Source: Natrialba sp. SSL1 (lineage in GTDB: Archaea > Halobacteriota > Halobacteria > Halobacteriales > Natrialbaceae). From it: a stretch of DNA of 64,000 nucleotides. Under the pieces are notes generated by a model. That model was not told where the DNA came from and searched no databases. It saw nothing but the letters and a program-made list of their open reading frames with translations. The translations under genes and the position numbers were made by a program. This document shows positions 16,743 to 27,269 of the stretch, in pieces (position 1 is the stretch's first letter; each line of letters begins with the position of its first letter). The stretch is from positions 310,001 through 374,000 of the forward strand of contig NZ_MASN01000035.1 of assembly GCF_001861355.1 (NCBI RefSeq), in the 5' to 3' direction.

Positions 16743-18086
16743 ATGGCCGTTGCCGATCCCGTCACTGTCGGGGTACTGAGCCTTCATACAAGTAAGGAGA
16801 CGAAAGCGATACTCAACGCAGTCGAGGACCTCGGCCACGAGACAGAGTGGTTACGACAGGAAAATACGTCGATCAGCGTCGCCGATGGGCAGGTGGTACT
16901 TGAGCCGGACGTCGACGTGATCGCCAATCGGATGTTGCTCTCGAACACCGAACAGCCAGCCGAGGAGCTTGGACTCGCGAACACGTTCGCTCGCGTCGTC
17001 CCGATGCTCAACGAGCCGGCGACGGTGCTGACGGCGATGCACAAGCTCTCGACGGCGACGACGCTCGCGATGGCCGACGTGCGGACGCCGGACGTTGTCC
17101 TCGCACTCAGCAGCGACGAGCTGAACGCGGTTCGCAACCAGTACGGCGAGGAGGCGGTCTACAAGACGGCGATTGGCACCCACGGCGGCGGAACGTGGAA
17201 GGTCGGCCCGGAGGATCCGATCAACGCCAAGGTTGGCAATCGCTACGCCTTCCTGCAGGAACTCATCGACCGCGACGACGAGCGCCACCGCGACGTGCGA
17301 ATTTACGTCGTCGACGGCGATATCATCGGCGCGATGTACCGCTACGCGCCGGACAACGACTGGCGGACGAACGTCGCTCTCGGTGGCAGCGTCGAGGATG
17401 CGACCGACGATCTGCCGCCGGATGCCCGGGAACTGGCGACACGAGCAGCCGACGCCATCGGGCTGGACTACGCCGGCGTCGACCTCGTCGAGAGCGATGA
17501 GGGCTGGTTCGTCCTCGAGGTGAATCCGACAGCCGGCTTCAAGGGGCTCTACGAGGCGACCGAGATCAGCCCGGCACCGCACATTGCCAAGCTCGCAATC
17601 GAGCGGGCGGGCGGAAGCGTCGACGAGGGCCGCGTGCAGGAGCTTTCGACGCGACTCGACGATTCGACACCGACGGCCCAACCGGTCGCTCGAACCGTGA
17701 CGGAAACAGAGCCAACCGTCGTCGGCTACACTGAGGAAGTCGTCCTCTCCGGAACGAGCGGATCGACGTCTGTGCTGGCCAAATCGGACACTGGTGCGAC
17801 CAGAACGAGTATCGATACCGGGCTCGCAGCGGAGATCGGCGCCGGCCCAATTAAATCGATCACGCGCGTCAAATCCGGCAGCCGGAAGACGGCGCGTAGC
17901 CGTCCGGTCGTCGACGTCGTCGTCGGTGTTGGCGGCAATCAACACACCGTGACCGCGAGTATCGAGGATCGGGACCACATGGATTACCCCGTCCTGCTCG
18001 GTCGGGACATCCTCTCGAACTACCGGGTCGACGTTGGTCGGCGCGCGGATCGAGATGCCGAAGACCGCCCCGAGGAAGAGGAGTAA
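16743..18086 (+). CDS. RimK-type ATP-grasp ligase fused to a retropepsin-like domain
   Basis: This 447-residue protein has two parts. Residues 1-295 form a RimK/LysX ATP-grasp domain: a preATP segment (VTVGVLSLHTSKETKAILN), KTAIGTHGGGTWKV as the ATP-binding loop, YVVDGDIIGAMYRY, and metal-binding FVLEVNPTAGFKGLYEAT. Residues about 320-447 form a small beta-rich domain with AKSDTGATRTSID and YPVLLGRDIL. This is the pattern of the RimK-associated aspartic (retropepsin-like) protease-like family, often annotated as ATP-dependent zinc protease. RimK enzymes add amino acids, usually Glu, to a protein or small-molecule acceptor. The fused domain could bind or process the product; this is inferred. 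Confidence 0.88.
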   Translation: MAVADPVTVGVLSLHTSKETKAILNAVEDLGHETEWLRQENTSISVADGQVVLEPDVDVIANRMLLSNTEQPAEELGLANTFARVVPMLNEPATVLTAMHKLSTATTLAMADVRTPDVVLALSSDELNAVRNQYGEEAVYKTAIGTHGGGTWKVGPEDPINAKVGNRYAFLQELIDRDDERHRDVRIYVVDGDIIGAMYRYAPDNDWRTNVALGGSVEDATDDLPPDARELATRAADAIGLDYAGVDLVESDEGWFVLEVNPTAGFKGLYEATEISPAPHIAKLAIERAGGSVDEGRVQELSTRLDDSTPTAQPVARTVTETEPTVVGYTEEVVLSGTSGSTSVLAKSDTGATRTSIDTGLAAEIGAGPIKSITRVKSGSRKTARSRPVVDVVVGVGGNQHTVTASIEDRDHMDYPVLLGRDILSNYRVDVGRRADRDAEDRPEEEE

Positions 18087-18171
18087 GGATACGCGGCGCT
18101 GGCCAACCAGCACGGGGTCCTCGCACTGCCAAAACACGCCCCTCAGTAACGAGGTTCAGTTCCGCACCGTC

Positions 18172-18193
18172 GTACTTCACCGGCGGGAAGTAC
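18172..18193. repeat. Inverted repeat GTACTTC-8-GAAGTAC
   Basis: Seven-base arms at 18172-18178 and 18187-18193 lie 86 bases after the RimK-fusion stop and 110 bases before katG. It could be a regulator site or an RNA hairpin at the end of the upstream transcript. Confidence 0.35.
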
Positions 18194-18269
18194 TGACGAG
18201 ACACACCTCAATATTTCTCAAGTCAACAAAATTGTTTGGGATGGAGAAAAGACTTCATCACCGGAGTAG

Positions 18270-20489
<2,220 letters not shown>

Positions 20490-20623
20490 TTACAGTCTGC
20501 GCGGCAGCCACTCACCGCAGACTGTCCATCGCCGTAGACTGTCCGTCACCGCCGTTTCAGGCGGTCCTCAACGGCCACGAACAGGAACTACGAGATTGCG
20601 GGGTGCTGGGCCCGTCCCCCTCG

Positions 20624-22339
20624 CTACTCGCTTCTGACGACGATTTCGTCGTCGGTAACTGCTTTTATTTGCGAGGGTTCGACAGGATACTCGTCGCTGC
20701 TGTGTGAGCCCCAGTCGAGACGCGCTCTGAGTCGATCGGTGAGCCCCGGCTCCGGATCGACGTACGCCGTCCCCTCCTCGACGGCCGAGATAATCCCGAT
20801 CTGGTTGCCCGTCTCGTCGACGACGTTCTTCCCCTGGTCGTCCGTCGTCACGGTCGCTGCTGCCTCCTCGCCGACGGTCGGCCGCTCGCTGTCATCAGCC
20901 GCAGCCTCACCGCCGGCAACACCCGACACGGGTTCGGTGTCTCCTTCGGTTGCGGCCATTTCGTCGTCTGCCATCATTTCGTCGTCTGCCGCCATCTCGT
21001 CGCCTGCGGTCATCTCCTCATCGCCCGCCATCGCCTCGTCACTCGAGTCGGTCGTTCCCGTCTCTGCCATCTCGCCCGTTTCACCCATGCCCACTTCACT
21101 CGTCTCGCCTGCCTCGCCCATGTCATTCATCCCGCCCTGCTTCGCTTCGACACCCCCACCCTCCATCCCGCTCGTCTCCGTCCTCGTCTCTTGCCCTGCT
21201 CGCATCGTCTCGTACTCCTCGCTATCGATGATCTCACCCTCCAGCAACTCGCTGCTGACCAACTCCGACTCGATGATCTCGCTGTCCTCGAGTGTAAACC
21301 GCATCAGCGTCCGCTCGTCGACCTGCTCTTCGACTGTGCGGCGCTCGATCAGATCACTCCGAACCGTGTCGCCCTCACCGCGTTGGCTCTCGATCACCTC
21401 CTGCTCGATCACCTCCTCGGCTTCGACATCCGTTCGGACGATGTCGCTCTCGAGTATCGACTGCTGGACGGACTCGAGTGCCACGTCCGTCTCGATTTCA
21501 TCCCGTGAGATTGCCTCGCTGTGGTCGATGTCGACGTCGACGACGCGGCTCTCGACGGTGTAGCGTTCGATCTCTTCGATGGTCTCGAACCGTGTTTCGT
21601 CGGTCGTGACCTCGATGTAATCGGCGTCGACGAATTCGATGTCGACCACGTCTCGGTCAACCAGTTCCGAGTCGACGACGTGGCGTTGGACGAGTTCGGT
21701 GTCGACGACCTGGCTCTCGAGTGTGTCGCGTTCGGTGATTTCGCGTTCGATGACCTGTGTTTCGACGAGTTCGGTGGTGACGCGTTCACCCTGGCGGAGT
21801 TGGTCTTCAAGGTCGCTGGAACCGATCTCGGCGCGGTCGAAGGCCTCGGTGCGCTCGATAAGTTCGAAGGTTCCGAGGTCGCGGCTGCGCCCGGCATCGC
21901 CGCCGCCTGCTCCCGCTCGGTCGGCGTCCATGTTTGCCACGTCAGCGTCGGCCTCCATGCTTGCCGTGTCAGCGTCTGCCTCCATGTCGGCCATGTCGGC
22001 ATCAGCCTCGCGTTCCATCTCCATCTCATCCCCCATTCCAGCTTCAGCCCGCTCGTACTCCTCGTAGACAAACACCAGATCCTCGTTTCTGAACGTCTCC
22101 GTAAACTCGTCCCAGGATTGCTCCTCATGCTCTTCACCGAGTTCGTCCTGTCGAACGAACGAGTGACCGTGGCCCTCGCCGCCGTGTGTCGACACCGGAA
22201 CAGCATCGCGTGACTCCGCCCACTCGCGGATGTGGTCCGGATCCGTCGTCATCCGACGGTGTGCATCGCGGCCGCCCGCTCGACGCTCGTCCACGTCCAT
22301 CGTCTCGGTCGGGTCGTTGCTGGGTTCCTCCTCGGACAT
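20624..22339 (-). CDS. Large acidic protein with a 10-residue repeat solenoid, between a haloarchaeal N-domain and a PRC-barrel-like C-domain
   Basis: This 571-residue protein is modular. Residues about 30-100 (DPDHIREWAESRDAVPVSTHG ... WDEFTETFRNEDLVFVYEE) resemble small haloarchaeal stand-alone proteins. Next comes an Ala/Asp/Met repeat (units like MEADADTAS, about 110-145). Residues about 165-370 show a period near 10 residues with alternating Val/Ile and Glu/Asp/Arg (VDTELVQRHV, VDSELVDRDV, VDIEFVDADY), suggesting a beta-solenoid or coil. A Gly/Met/Glu-rich low-complexity stretch (about 385-470) follows. The final 80 residues (TTDDQGKNVVDETGNQIGIIS ... VEPSQIKAVTDDEIVV) look like a PRC-barrel domain. 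No signal peptide is visible, so it is likely cytoplasmic. Function is unknown. Confidence 0.8.
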   Translation of the reverse strand: MSEEEPSNDPTETMDVDERRAGGRDAHRRMTTDPDHIREWAESRDAVPVSTHGGEGHGHSFVRQDELGEEHEEQSWDEFTETFRNEDLVFVYEEYERAEAGMGDEMEMEREADADMADMEADADTASMEADADVANMDADRAGAGGGDAGRSRDLGTFELIERTEAFDRAEIGSSDLEDQLRQGERVTTELVETQVIEREITERDTLESQVVDTELVQRHVVDSELVDRDVVDIEFVDADYIEVTTDETRFETIEEIERYTVESRVVDVDIDHSEAISRDEIETDVALESVQQSILESDIVRTDVEAEEVIEQEVIESQRGEGDTVRSDLIERRTVEEQVDERTLMRFTLEDSEIIESELVSSELLEGEIIDSEEYETMRAGQETRTETSGMEGGGVEAKQGGMNDMGEAGETSEVGMGETGEMAETGTTDSSDEAMAGDEEMTAGDEMAADDEMMADDEMAATEGDTEPVSGVAGGEAAADDSERPTVGEEAAATVTTDDQGKNVVDETGNQIGIISAVEEGTAYVDPEPGLTDRLRARLDWGSHSSDEYPVEPSQIKAVTDDEIVVRSE

Positions 22340-22654
22340 AGGCCCATCTGCACCCGAGCCGTACTTTAGTCGGCGGGGCCGTCTCTGCGAATCAGTCGTT
22401 GATTTCCACCCCTAACGGAACAGGCGGGGGACTCGAGTCCACCGACTGAAACGTAATCACGGATTGGGCTGCTGTCTGCGTTACACCATCGAGTGACGAG
22501 CGGATGACAGTCAGAACGCGACGAAGTCAACGCATCACAACTCACCACTGCCGAACGTGGCCACTGGCTTTCCGGAGAGCACAGACAGTCACGGATTACC
22601 AATCGGCCAGCGATTCGGTTCGCAGGCTCTCCCCAACGATCATTCCAGGATCAC
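22340..22654. other. Intergenic, 315 bp, no gene seen
   Basis: This stretch between the solenoid-protein start and the glycosylase stop carries one copy of the palindrome ACTCGAGT (22431-22438). A 78-codon frame on the minus strand has no recognisable features and unusual composition for this genome. Confidence 0.4.
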
Positions 22655-23284
22655 TCAGTCGTTACGTGCGTCCACGTTGGCGAGGTCGATACTCGAGTCC
22701 GCCTCGTACTCGGCCCAGATGTAGCGGGTTGCGACGCTGCGGTAGGGCCGCCAGTCCTCGGCGATGTCGCGCATTTCGGCTCGCGTCAGTTCGTCGCCGT
22801 TGCTGTATAGCTGTTCGATCCCGCGCCGAACGGCGAGGTCACCGAGTGGCAGAATATCGGGTCGCTCCAGGACGAACAGGAGGTACATTCGGGCGGTCCA
22901 CTCGCCGATGCCCTTGATTTCGGTCAGTCGGTCGACGACCTCGTCGTTGTCGACGTCGGCCAGCCCTGCTCGCGTGAAGTCCTGTTCCTGAAAGGCGTGA
23001 GCAGCGTTGCGAATATAGTTGACTTTGCTTCTGGAGAGACCGGCGTCACGGAGCGCCTGGTCGTTCGCCGCGAGGACGGTCTCGGGTGTAACCTCATCCT
23101 CGAGGGCGTCGAAGACGCGTTCGCGGACGGCCGCCGCGCTCGCGGTCGAGAGCTGTTGATTGATGATCGAGATACAGAGACGCTCGTACTCGGTCCAGTC
23201 GGGTTCGACGTAGGGATCGTGTGTGTCGACCAATCGGTCCATGACCGGGTCCTCTCGGAGTACGGGTTCGGCCTCGTCTATCAT
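22655..23284 (-). CDS. DNA-3-methyladenine glycosylase (AlkA-like, HhH-GPD)
   Basis: This 209-residue base-excision repair enzyme shows the HhH-GPD fold. SIINQQLSTASAAAVRERV is the helix region before the hairpin; LTEIKGIGEWTARMYLLFVL is the helix-hairpin-helix; and PLGDLAVRRGI contains the catalytic Asp. It lacks the N-terminal beta-domain of E. coli AlkA and the Fe-S cluster Cys of EndoIII/MutY. It should remove alkylated purines from DNA. It is a single gene. Confidence 0.9.
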   Translation of the reverse strand: MIDEAEPVLREDPVMDRLVDTHDPYVEPDWTEYERLCISIINQQLSTASAAAVRERVFDALEDEVTPETVLAANDQALRDAGLSRSKVNYIRNAAHAFQEQDFTRAGLADVDNDEVVDRLTEIKGIGEWTARMYLLFVLERPDILPLGDLAVRRGIEQLYSNGDELTRAEMRDIAEDWRPYRSVATRYIWAEYEADSSIDLANVDARND

Positions 23285-23416
23285 ACGAAAGTACCGTAAT
23301 ACGGGTCTGAGAGGGGAAAGGAGTCTCGGTTCGGGCCGGGTAGCTCTGGTTTGGCCCGAGCCAGCGCTGATCGGAACACCACCACGTCATGGCCACGCCG
23401 ACATTTTTCGCCTCCA

Positions 23417-23971
23417 ATGTCGTACTCACCACTCGTGCAACCCGTCGTTCACCTCGCAGTGGGGTACATCTGCTACGCGCTGTACACGCGCTGGCGTACC
23501 GGACGTATCCCAACCGAGACGGCGGCGCTCGTCGTCATTGCAGGCGCGGCGCTCCCCGACCTGCTCGATAAGCCGATCTGGCTCGCCGGCCTCGTCGACG
23601 TCGGACGAACGATCGGGCACTCACTACTGTTTGCGATTCCGGTCGTCGCCGCCGTCTGGCTCGTCTCTCGAGTACGGGGCCAGCAAACGCTCGGGATTGC
23701 CTTCGCCATCGGCTATTTCTCACACATCGCGACGGATATTCCGTGGCACGTGCTCTCGGGTGATTTCCACGAGCTCGGGTTTCTGCTCTGGCCGCTCACG
23801 CCGATGCCCGAGTACACGGGGACGAAACCGCTCGGAACCGTGCCGGCACTCGAGATAACAGTCACGACGCTGTGGCTCGAGGCGGTGATCCTCGTTGCCG
23901 GGATCGCGCTCTGGCGGGCCGACGGCTATCCGGGAACGGAACCGATCGTTGGGGCCGTCCGCGGCGAGTGA
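23417..23971 (+). CDS. Membrane-bound metal-dependent hydrolase-like protein (YdjM/DUF457-type)
   Basis: This 184-residue protein has about five membrane helices and the hallmark HLAVGYICYAL opening, then GAALPDLLDKP, GHSLLFAIPVV and YFSHIATDIPWHVL, with conserved His and Asp residues that could bind a metal. The pattern matches the DUF457/YdjM family of membrane-embedded putative hydrolases whose substrate is unknown, possibly lipid-related. The ATG at 23417 is preferred; upstream codons are not hydrophobic and do not match the family start. Confidence 0.8.
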   Translation: MSYSPLVQPVVHLAVGYICYALYTRWRTGRIPTETAALVVIAGAALPDLLDKPIWLAGLVDVGRTIGHSLLFAIPVVAAVWLVSRVRGQQTLGIAFAIGYFSHIATDIPWHVLSGDFHELGFLLWPLTPMPEYTGTKPLGTVPALEITVTTLWLEAVILVAGIALWRADGYPGTEPIVGAVRGE

Positions 23972-24034
23972 GCAACACAAGAGAAAGATCCTTTCTCCCC
24001 GGCCGTGTCCATCGAGACGAGGGACCGAACGCGC

Positions 24035-24298
24035 ATGGACAAAGACGACTACCTGGAGTACTACCTGAGCCGCGAGTTCTTCCGGGACCGGCTGCTCGTA
24101 CTCTGTCTCGTCGTCGGGGGAGTCACCGTCATCCAGTGGGTCGGCATCGAACTCGCGGTGCTGGACTCGTCCGTCGAGCATCCCCGAGCCGTCGTCGTTC
24201 AGGTCCTCGCTGTACTCATCATCGGGATGTGGCTCGTTCTCGCTGTGTTCGGCACGATTGGACTCGTTCGATGGGTCAGGAACAGGTCGCGGGAGTGA
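24035..24298 (+). CDS. Small membrane protein of unknown function
   Basis: This 87-residue protein has two membrane helices (LLVLCLVVGGVTVIQWVGI and VVVQVLAVLIIGMWLVLAVFG) and charged ends (MDKDDYLEYYLSREFFRDR, RWVRNRSRE). A GTG at 24005 would add ten charged residues; the ATG is preferred. It is 60 bp downstream of the YdjM-like gene and may be co-transcribed. No family was recognised. The palindrome ACTCGAGT starts three bases after its stop codon. Confidence 0.65.
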   Translation: MDKDDYLEYYLSREFFRDRLLVLCLVVGGVTVIQWVGIELAVLDSSVEHPRAVVVQVLAVLIIGMWLVLAVFGTIGLVRWVRNRSRE

Positions 24299-24400
24299 CG
24301 TACTCGAGTGACCCGGACCAACGGTATGGCCAAACCAACGGTATACCCGAACCAACGTCACTCGGCTACCGTGTTTCCTTCGATCGCAGGGCCAGTAGGA

Positions 24401-27133
24401 TCAGCGGGAGCCAGTGGGACTTACGGAACCTGCGGAATCAGCGGATCTAGCCGGCGATTCTAACTCCGGGTCAGCCGGCGTCTCCGGCTCCACGTTCGCC
24501 AAGCGCATCGCGTTCCCCGTCACGCCGAGGCTCATCCCCATGTCGCCGATGACGACCGCGTGGATCACCGTGACGATGCCGACCGGTGCCCCGGCCGCGA
24601 GCACCGCCTTCACGGCCAGACTCGACCAGATATTCTGCCGGATGACGCCGTTTGCCTTCCCCGAGAGTTCGTAGAGGTAGGGCAGGCGCGTGAGGTCGTC
24701 GCCCATCAGCGCCACGTCGGCCGTCTCGAGTGCAGTGTCCGTGCCGGCCGCGCCCATGGCGATGCCGACGGTCGCGGTCGCCATTGCAGGCGCGTCGTTG
24801 ATGCCGTCGCCGACCATGGCGACGTGGCCGGTACCGTCGCCGCCGGTCACGCCGTCCTCGCTTCCGTCGGCCTCTCGCTCGAGTCGCTCGATCCACTCGA
24901 GTTTCTCCTCGGGGAGCAACTCCGCGTGGAACTCGTCGATACCGACCTCGTCTGCGATTGCGCGGGCGGTGCCCTCGTTGTCGCCGGTCAGCATCACGAC
25001 GCGCACGCCCTGATCTTGCAGCTGTGAGACGGCCCAGGCGGCCTCCGGGCGGACCTGATCCGCGACGGCGATAACGCCGATCGGGCCGTCTTCGGTGCCG
25101 ACGACGACGATCGTCTTGCCTTCCGCCTCCAGTTTAGGAACGACATCTTCGAGCACGTCGAGACAGTTCTCGCGCTCGCACTGGCGCTGTTGCTGTCCCT
25201 GCGGACTCGTCGCGCCGGCAACGTTGATACCGCCGTCGGTCGTCGCGTGAACGTGTTCCAGATCCGCCAGGCCGTCGAAGAGGTCCGGCTTCCCGACGTA
25301 GTGGGTCTCGCCGTCGAGATCCGCGCGGACGCCCTTGCCGGTCAGCGCCTCGAACGCCGAAACGTCGCGATCGTCGACTGCGATGCCCTGCTCCTCGGCG
25401 TAGCCGACGATCGACTGGCCAATTGGGTGTTCGCTGCGTCGCTCGACTGCGCCAGCACGGCGGAGCACGTCTTCCTCGGTCGCGCCCTCAAGCGGGATCA
25501 CGTCCGTCACCGAAAGGTCGCCCTGGGTCAGCGTCCCGGTCTTGTCGACCGCCAGGACGTTGCTCTCGCCAGTCGCCTCGAGGTGACGGCCGCCCTTGAT
25601 CAGCACGCCGTTGCGAGCCGCGCTCGTGATTCCTGAGACGACGCTGACCGGCGTCGAGATGACGAACGCGCAGGGACAGGCAATGACCAGCAGCGTGAGT
25701 CCGCGCAGGAACCAGGTGTTCCAGGACGCACCGGCAACGAGCGGCGGGGCAACTGCGACGGTAAGCGCGAGCACGACGACGATCGGCGTGTAGACGTTCG
25801 CAAAGCGGTCGACGAACTGCTCGCGTTTGGTCTGCTCGCGCTCTGCATCCTCGACGATCCGGACGATGCGGGCGATAGTCGATTCATCGGCCTCGCTCTC
25901 GACGTCGATCTCGAGGTAGCCGGACTCGGGAATCGTTCCGGCGAAGACCTCATCGCCCGCCGTCTTGTCGACTGGGACGCTCTCGCCGGTGATGGGAGAC
26001 TGGTCGATCGCGCTCTCGCCCTCGCGGACGACGCCGTCGGCCGGGATCTTCTCACCGGGTCGAACGACGACCACGTCGCCGACCTCGAGTTCGTCCGCAG
26101 GCATCGTCTCCTCGGTGCCGTCCTCACGGCGGACCGTCGCCGTCTCCGGCGAGAGGTCCATCAGTTCTCGCAAGGAGTCACGCGCACGGTCCATCGAGAA
26201 GCGCTCCAACAGCTCTGCAACCGAGAAGAGCACCGCGAGCATCGCCCCCTCGAACGGGTGGTGCGCCGCGACGCTGGCGAGGATACCGGCGCTCATCAGG
26301 AAATCGATGTCCAGACTCCGATTGCGCGCCGAGTAGTAGCCGTTCCGGATAATCGGCGTCCCCGCGACCACGACGGCCGCGATGAACAGCAGGTGCGAGA
26401 GTTCGTAGGTCCGACCCGCGACGGTCCCGAGCGCCGGATCGAGTGCCGGGAGGACGAACTCGAGTACCATCCCGACCGTGACGAGGACGCCACCGATCGC
26501 GGTGCCGACGGCGCGGCGGCTCTTCCAGACGGCCTGTTTGTCGCCCATCCGTTTGCTACCGTCGTCGATGGGCGTGGCGTCGTAGCCGGCTGATTGGATG
26601 GCGGCGACGACGGTTGCGGTATCAGTGTCGCTGTCGGTCGAGACGGTGACACGGCCCGACGTGGGCTGCGTCTCGATTTCGCTCACGCCGTCGGCGGACT
26701 CGAGTGCGTTCTCGACCTTGGATGCACACGAGGCGCAGTCCATTTCGGGGACCGAGAACGAGTGCTCGCCTGCCGATGCGGTACCGGCGTTGTCGTTGTC
26801 GTCACGCTCGTCGACGACCTCGTACCCCGCCGCACGAACGCGATCTCGAATCTCCGACTCGCTCGTCGCTGCCTCGTCGTAGGACACCAGCAGCCGGCCG
26901 CTCGTCACCTGCGCGTTGAGGTCGTCGATACCATCGAGTCGCTCGACGCTGTTCGTCACCTTGCCCGCACAGGAGGGACAGTCCATCTCGGGGACCCGTA
27001 ACTCGAGTGTGCGTGTGGTACTCGAGTACTCGTCCGAGCAGCAGTCATCCGCACACTGATCCGCATCCGTCGCATCCGTCGAGCCCGCCGAATCCGCCGA
27101 ATCGGGCGGCACACCGGGGGTGGAATCTCTCAT
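24401..27133 (-). CDS. Heavy-metal P1B-type ATPase, Zn/Cd/Pb (ZntA-like) type
   Basis: This 910-residue exporter pumps divalent soft metals out of the cell. Two N-terminal HMA domains carry MDCPSC (about residue 55) and MDCASC (about 130). Eight membrane helices include the ion-binding CPC motif in VIACPCAFVISTP. Phosphorylation motif DKTGTLT, actuator TGESVPV and the HP motif in SEHPIG are intact. Helix 7-8 residues (SSLAVKAVL ... VIGDMGMSL) contain the Lys and Asp of the Zn/Cd/Pb group rather than the Asn/Tyr/Met pattern of Cu pumps. Between the P- and N-domain halves is a Cys-containing insert (CERENCLDVLEDV). Ser/Thr/Pro-rich tails flank both ends. The start is ATG at 27133. Confidence 0.93.
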   Translation of the reverse strand: MRDSTPGVPPDSADSAGSTDATDADQCADDCCSDEYSSTTRTLELRVPEMDCPSCAGKVTNSVERLDGIDDLNAQVTSGRLLVSYDEAATSESEIRDRVRAAGYEVVDERDDNDNAGTASAGEHSFSVPEMDCASCASKVENALESADGVSEIETQPTSGRVTVSTDSDTDTATVVAAIQSAGYDATPIDDGSKRMGDKQAVWKSRRAVGTAIGGVLVTVGMVLEFVLPALDPALGTVAGRTYELSHLLFIAAVVVAGTPIIRNGYYSARNRSLDIDFLMSAGILASVAAHHPFEGAMLAVLFSVAELLERFSMDRARDSLRELMDLSPETATVRREDGTEETMPADELEVGDVVVVRPGEKIPADGVVREGESAIDQSPITGESVPVDKTAGDEVFAGTIPESGYLEIDVESEADESTIARIVRIVEDAEREQTKREQFVDRFANVYTPIVVVLALTVAVAPPLVAGASWNTWFLRGLTLLVIACPCAFVISTPVSVVSGITSAARNGVLIKGGRHLEATGESNVLAVDKTGTLTQGDLSVTDVIPLEGATEEDVLRRAGAVERRSEHPIGQSIVGYAEEQGIAVDDRDVSAFEALTGKGVRADLDGETHYVGKPDLFDGLADLEHVHATTDGGINVAGATSPQGQQQRQCERENCLDVLEDVVPKLEAEGKTIVVVGTEDGPIGVIAVADQVRPEAAWAVSQLQDQGVRVVMLTGDNEGTARAIADEVGIDEFHAELLPEEKLEWIERLEREADGSEDGVTGGDGTGHVAMVGDGINDAPAMATATVGIAMGAAGTDTALETADVALMGDDLTRLPYLYELSGKANGVIRQNIWSSLAVKAVLAAGAPVGIVTVIHAVVIGDMGMSLGVTGNAMRLANVEPETPADPELESPARSADSAGSVSPTGSR

Positions 27134-27170
27134 TACCAGTGTCTACTGGCTGGGATAGCATACAGGTTAT

Positions 27171-27184
27171 TTGGCGTGCGCCAA
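27171..27184. promoter_or_regulatory. Candidate operator TTGGCG-TG-CGCCAA upstream of the P1B ATPase
   Basis: A perfect 6-bp inverted repeat with a 2-bp spacer lies 38-51 bases upstream of the ATPase start, just outside the expected TATA position. The half-site CGCCAACT recurs as a direct repeat near 27201. It is likely bound by a metal-sensing repressor; this is inferred from position. Confidence 0.45.
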
Positions 27185-27269
27185 CTCGGGAGTCGGGAAA
27201 CGCCAACTACGCATTTGTCACAGCGGAGTAAGCTGTGAGACACAGCCGCTGACGGAAAGCAAACGGTTG

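Noticed and set aside
22366-22602. 78-codon minus-strand open frame in the 22340-22654 gap
   Set aside because: Composition (many Cys, Arg, Ser, few Glu/Asp) is unlike this proteome and no promoter is visible.
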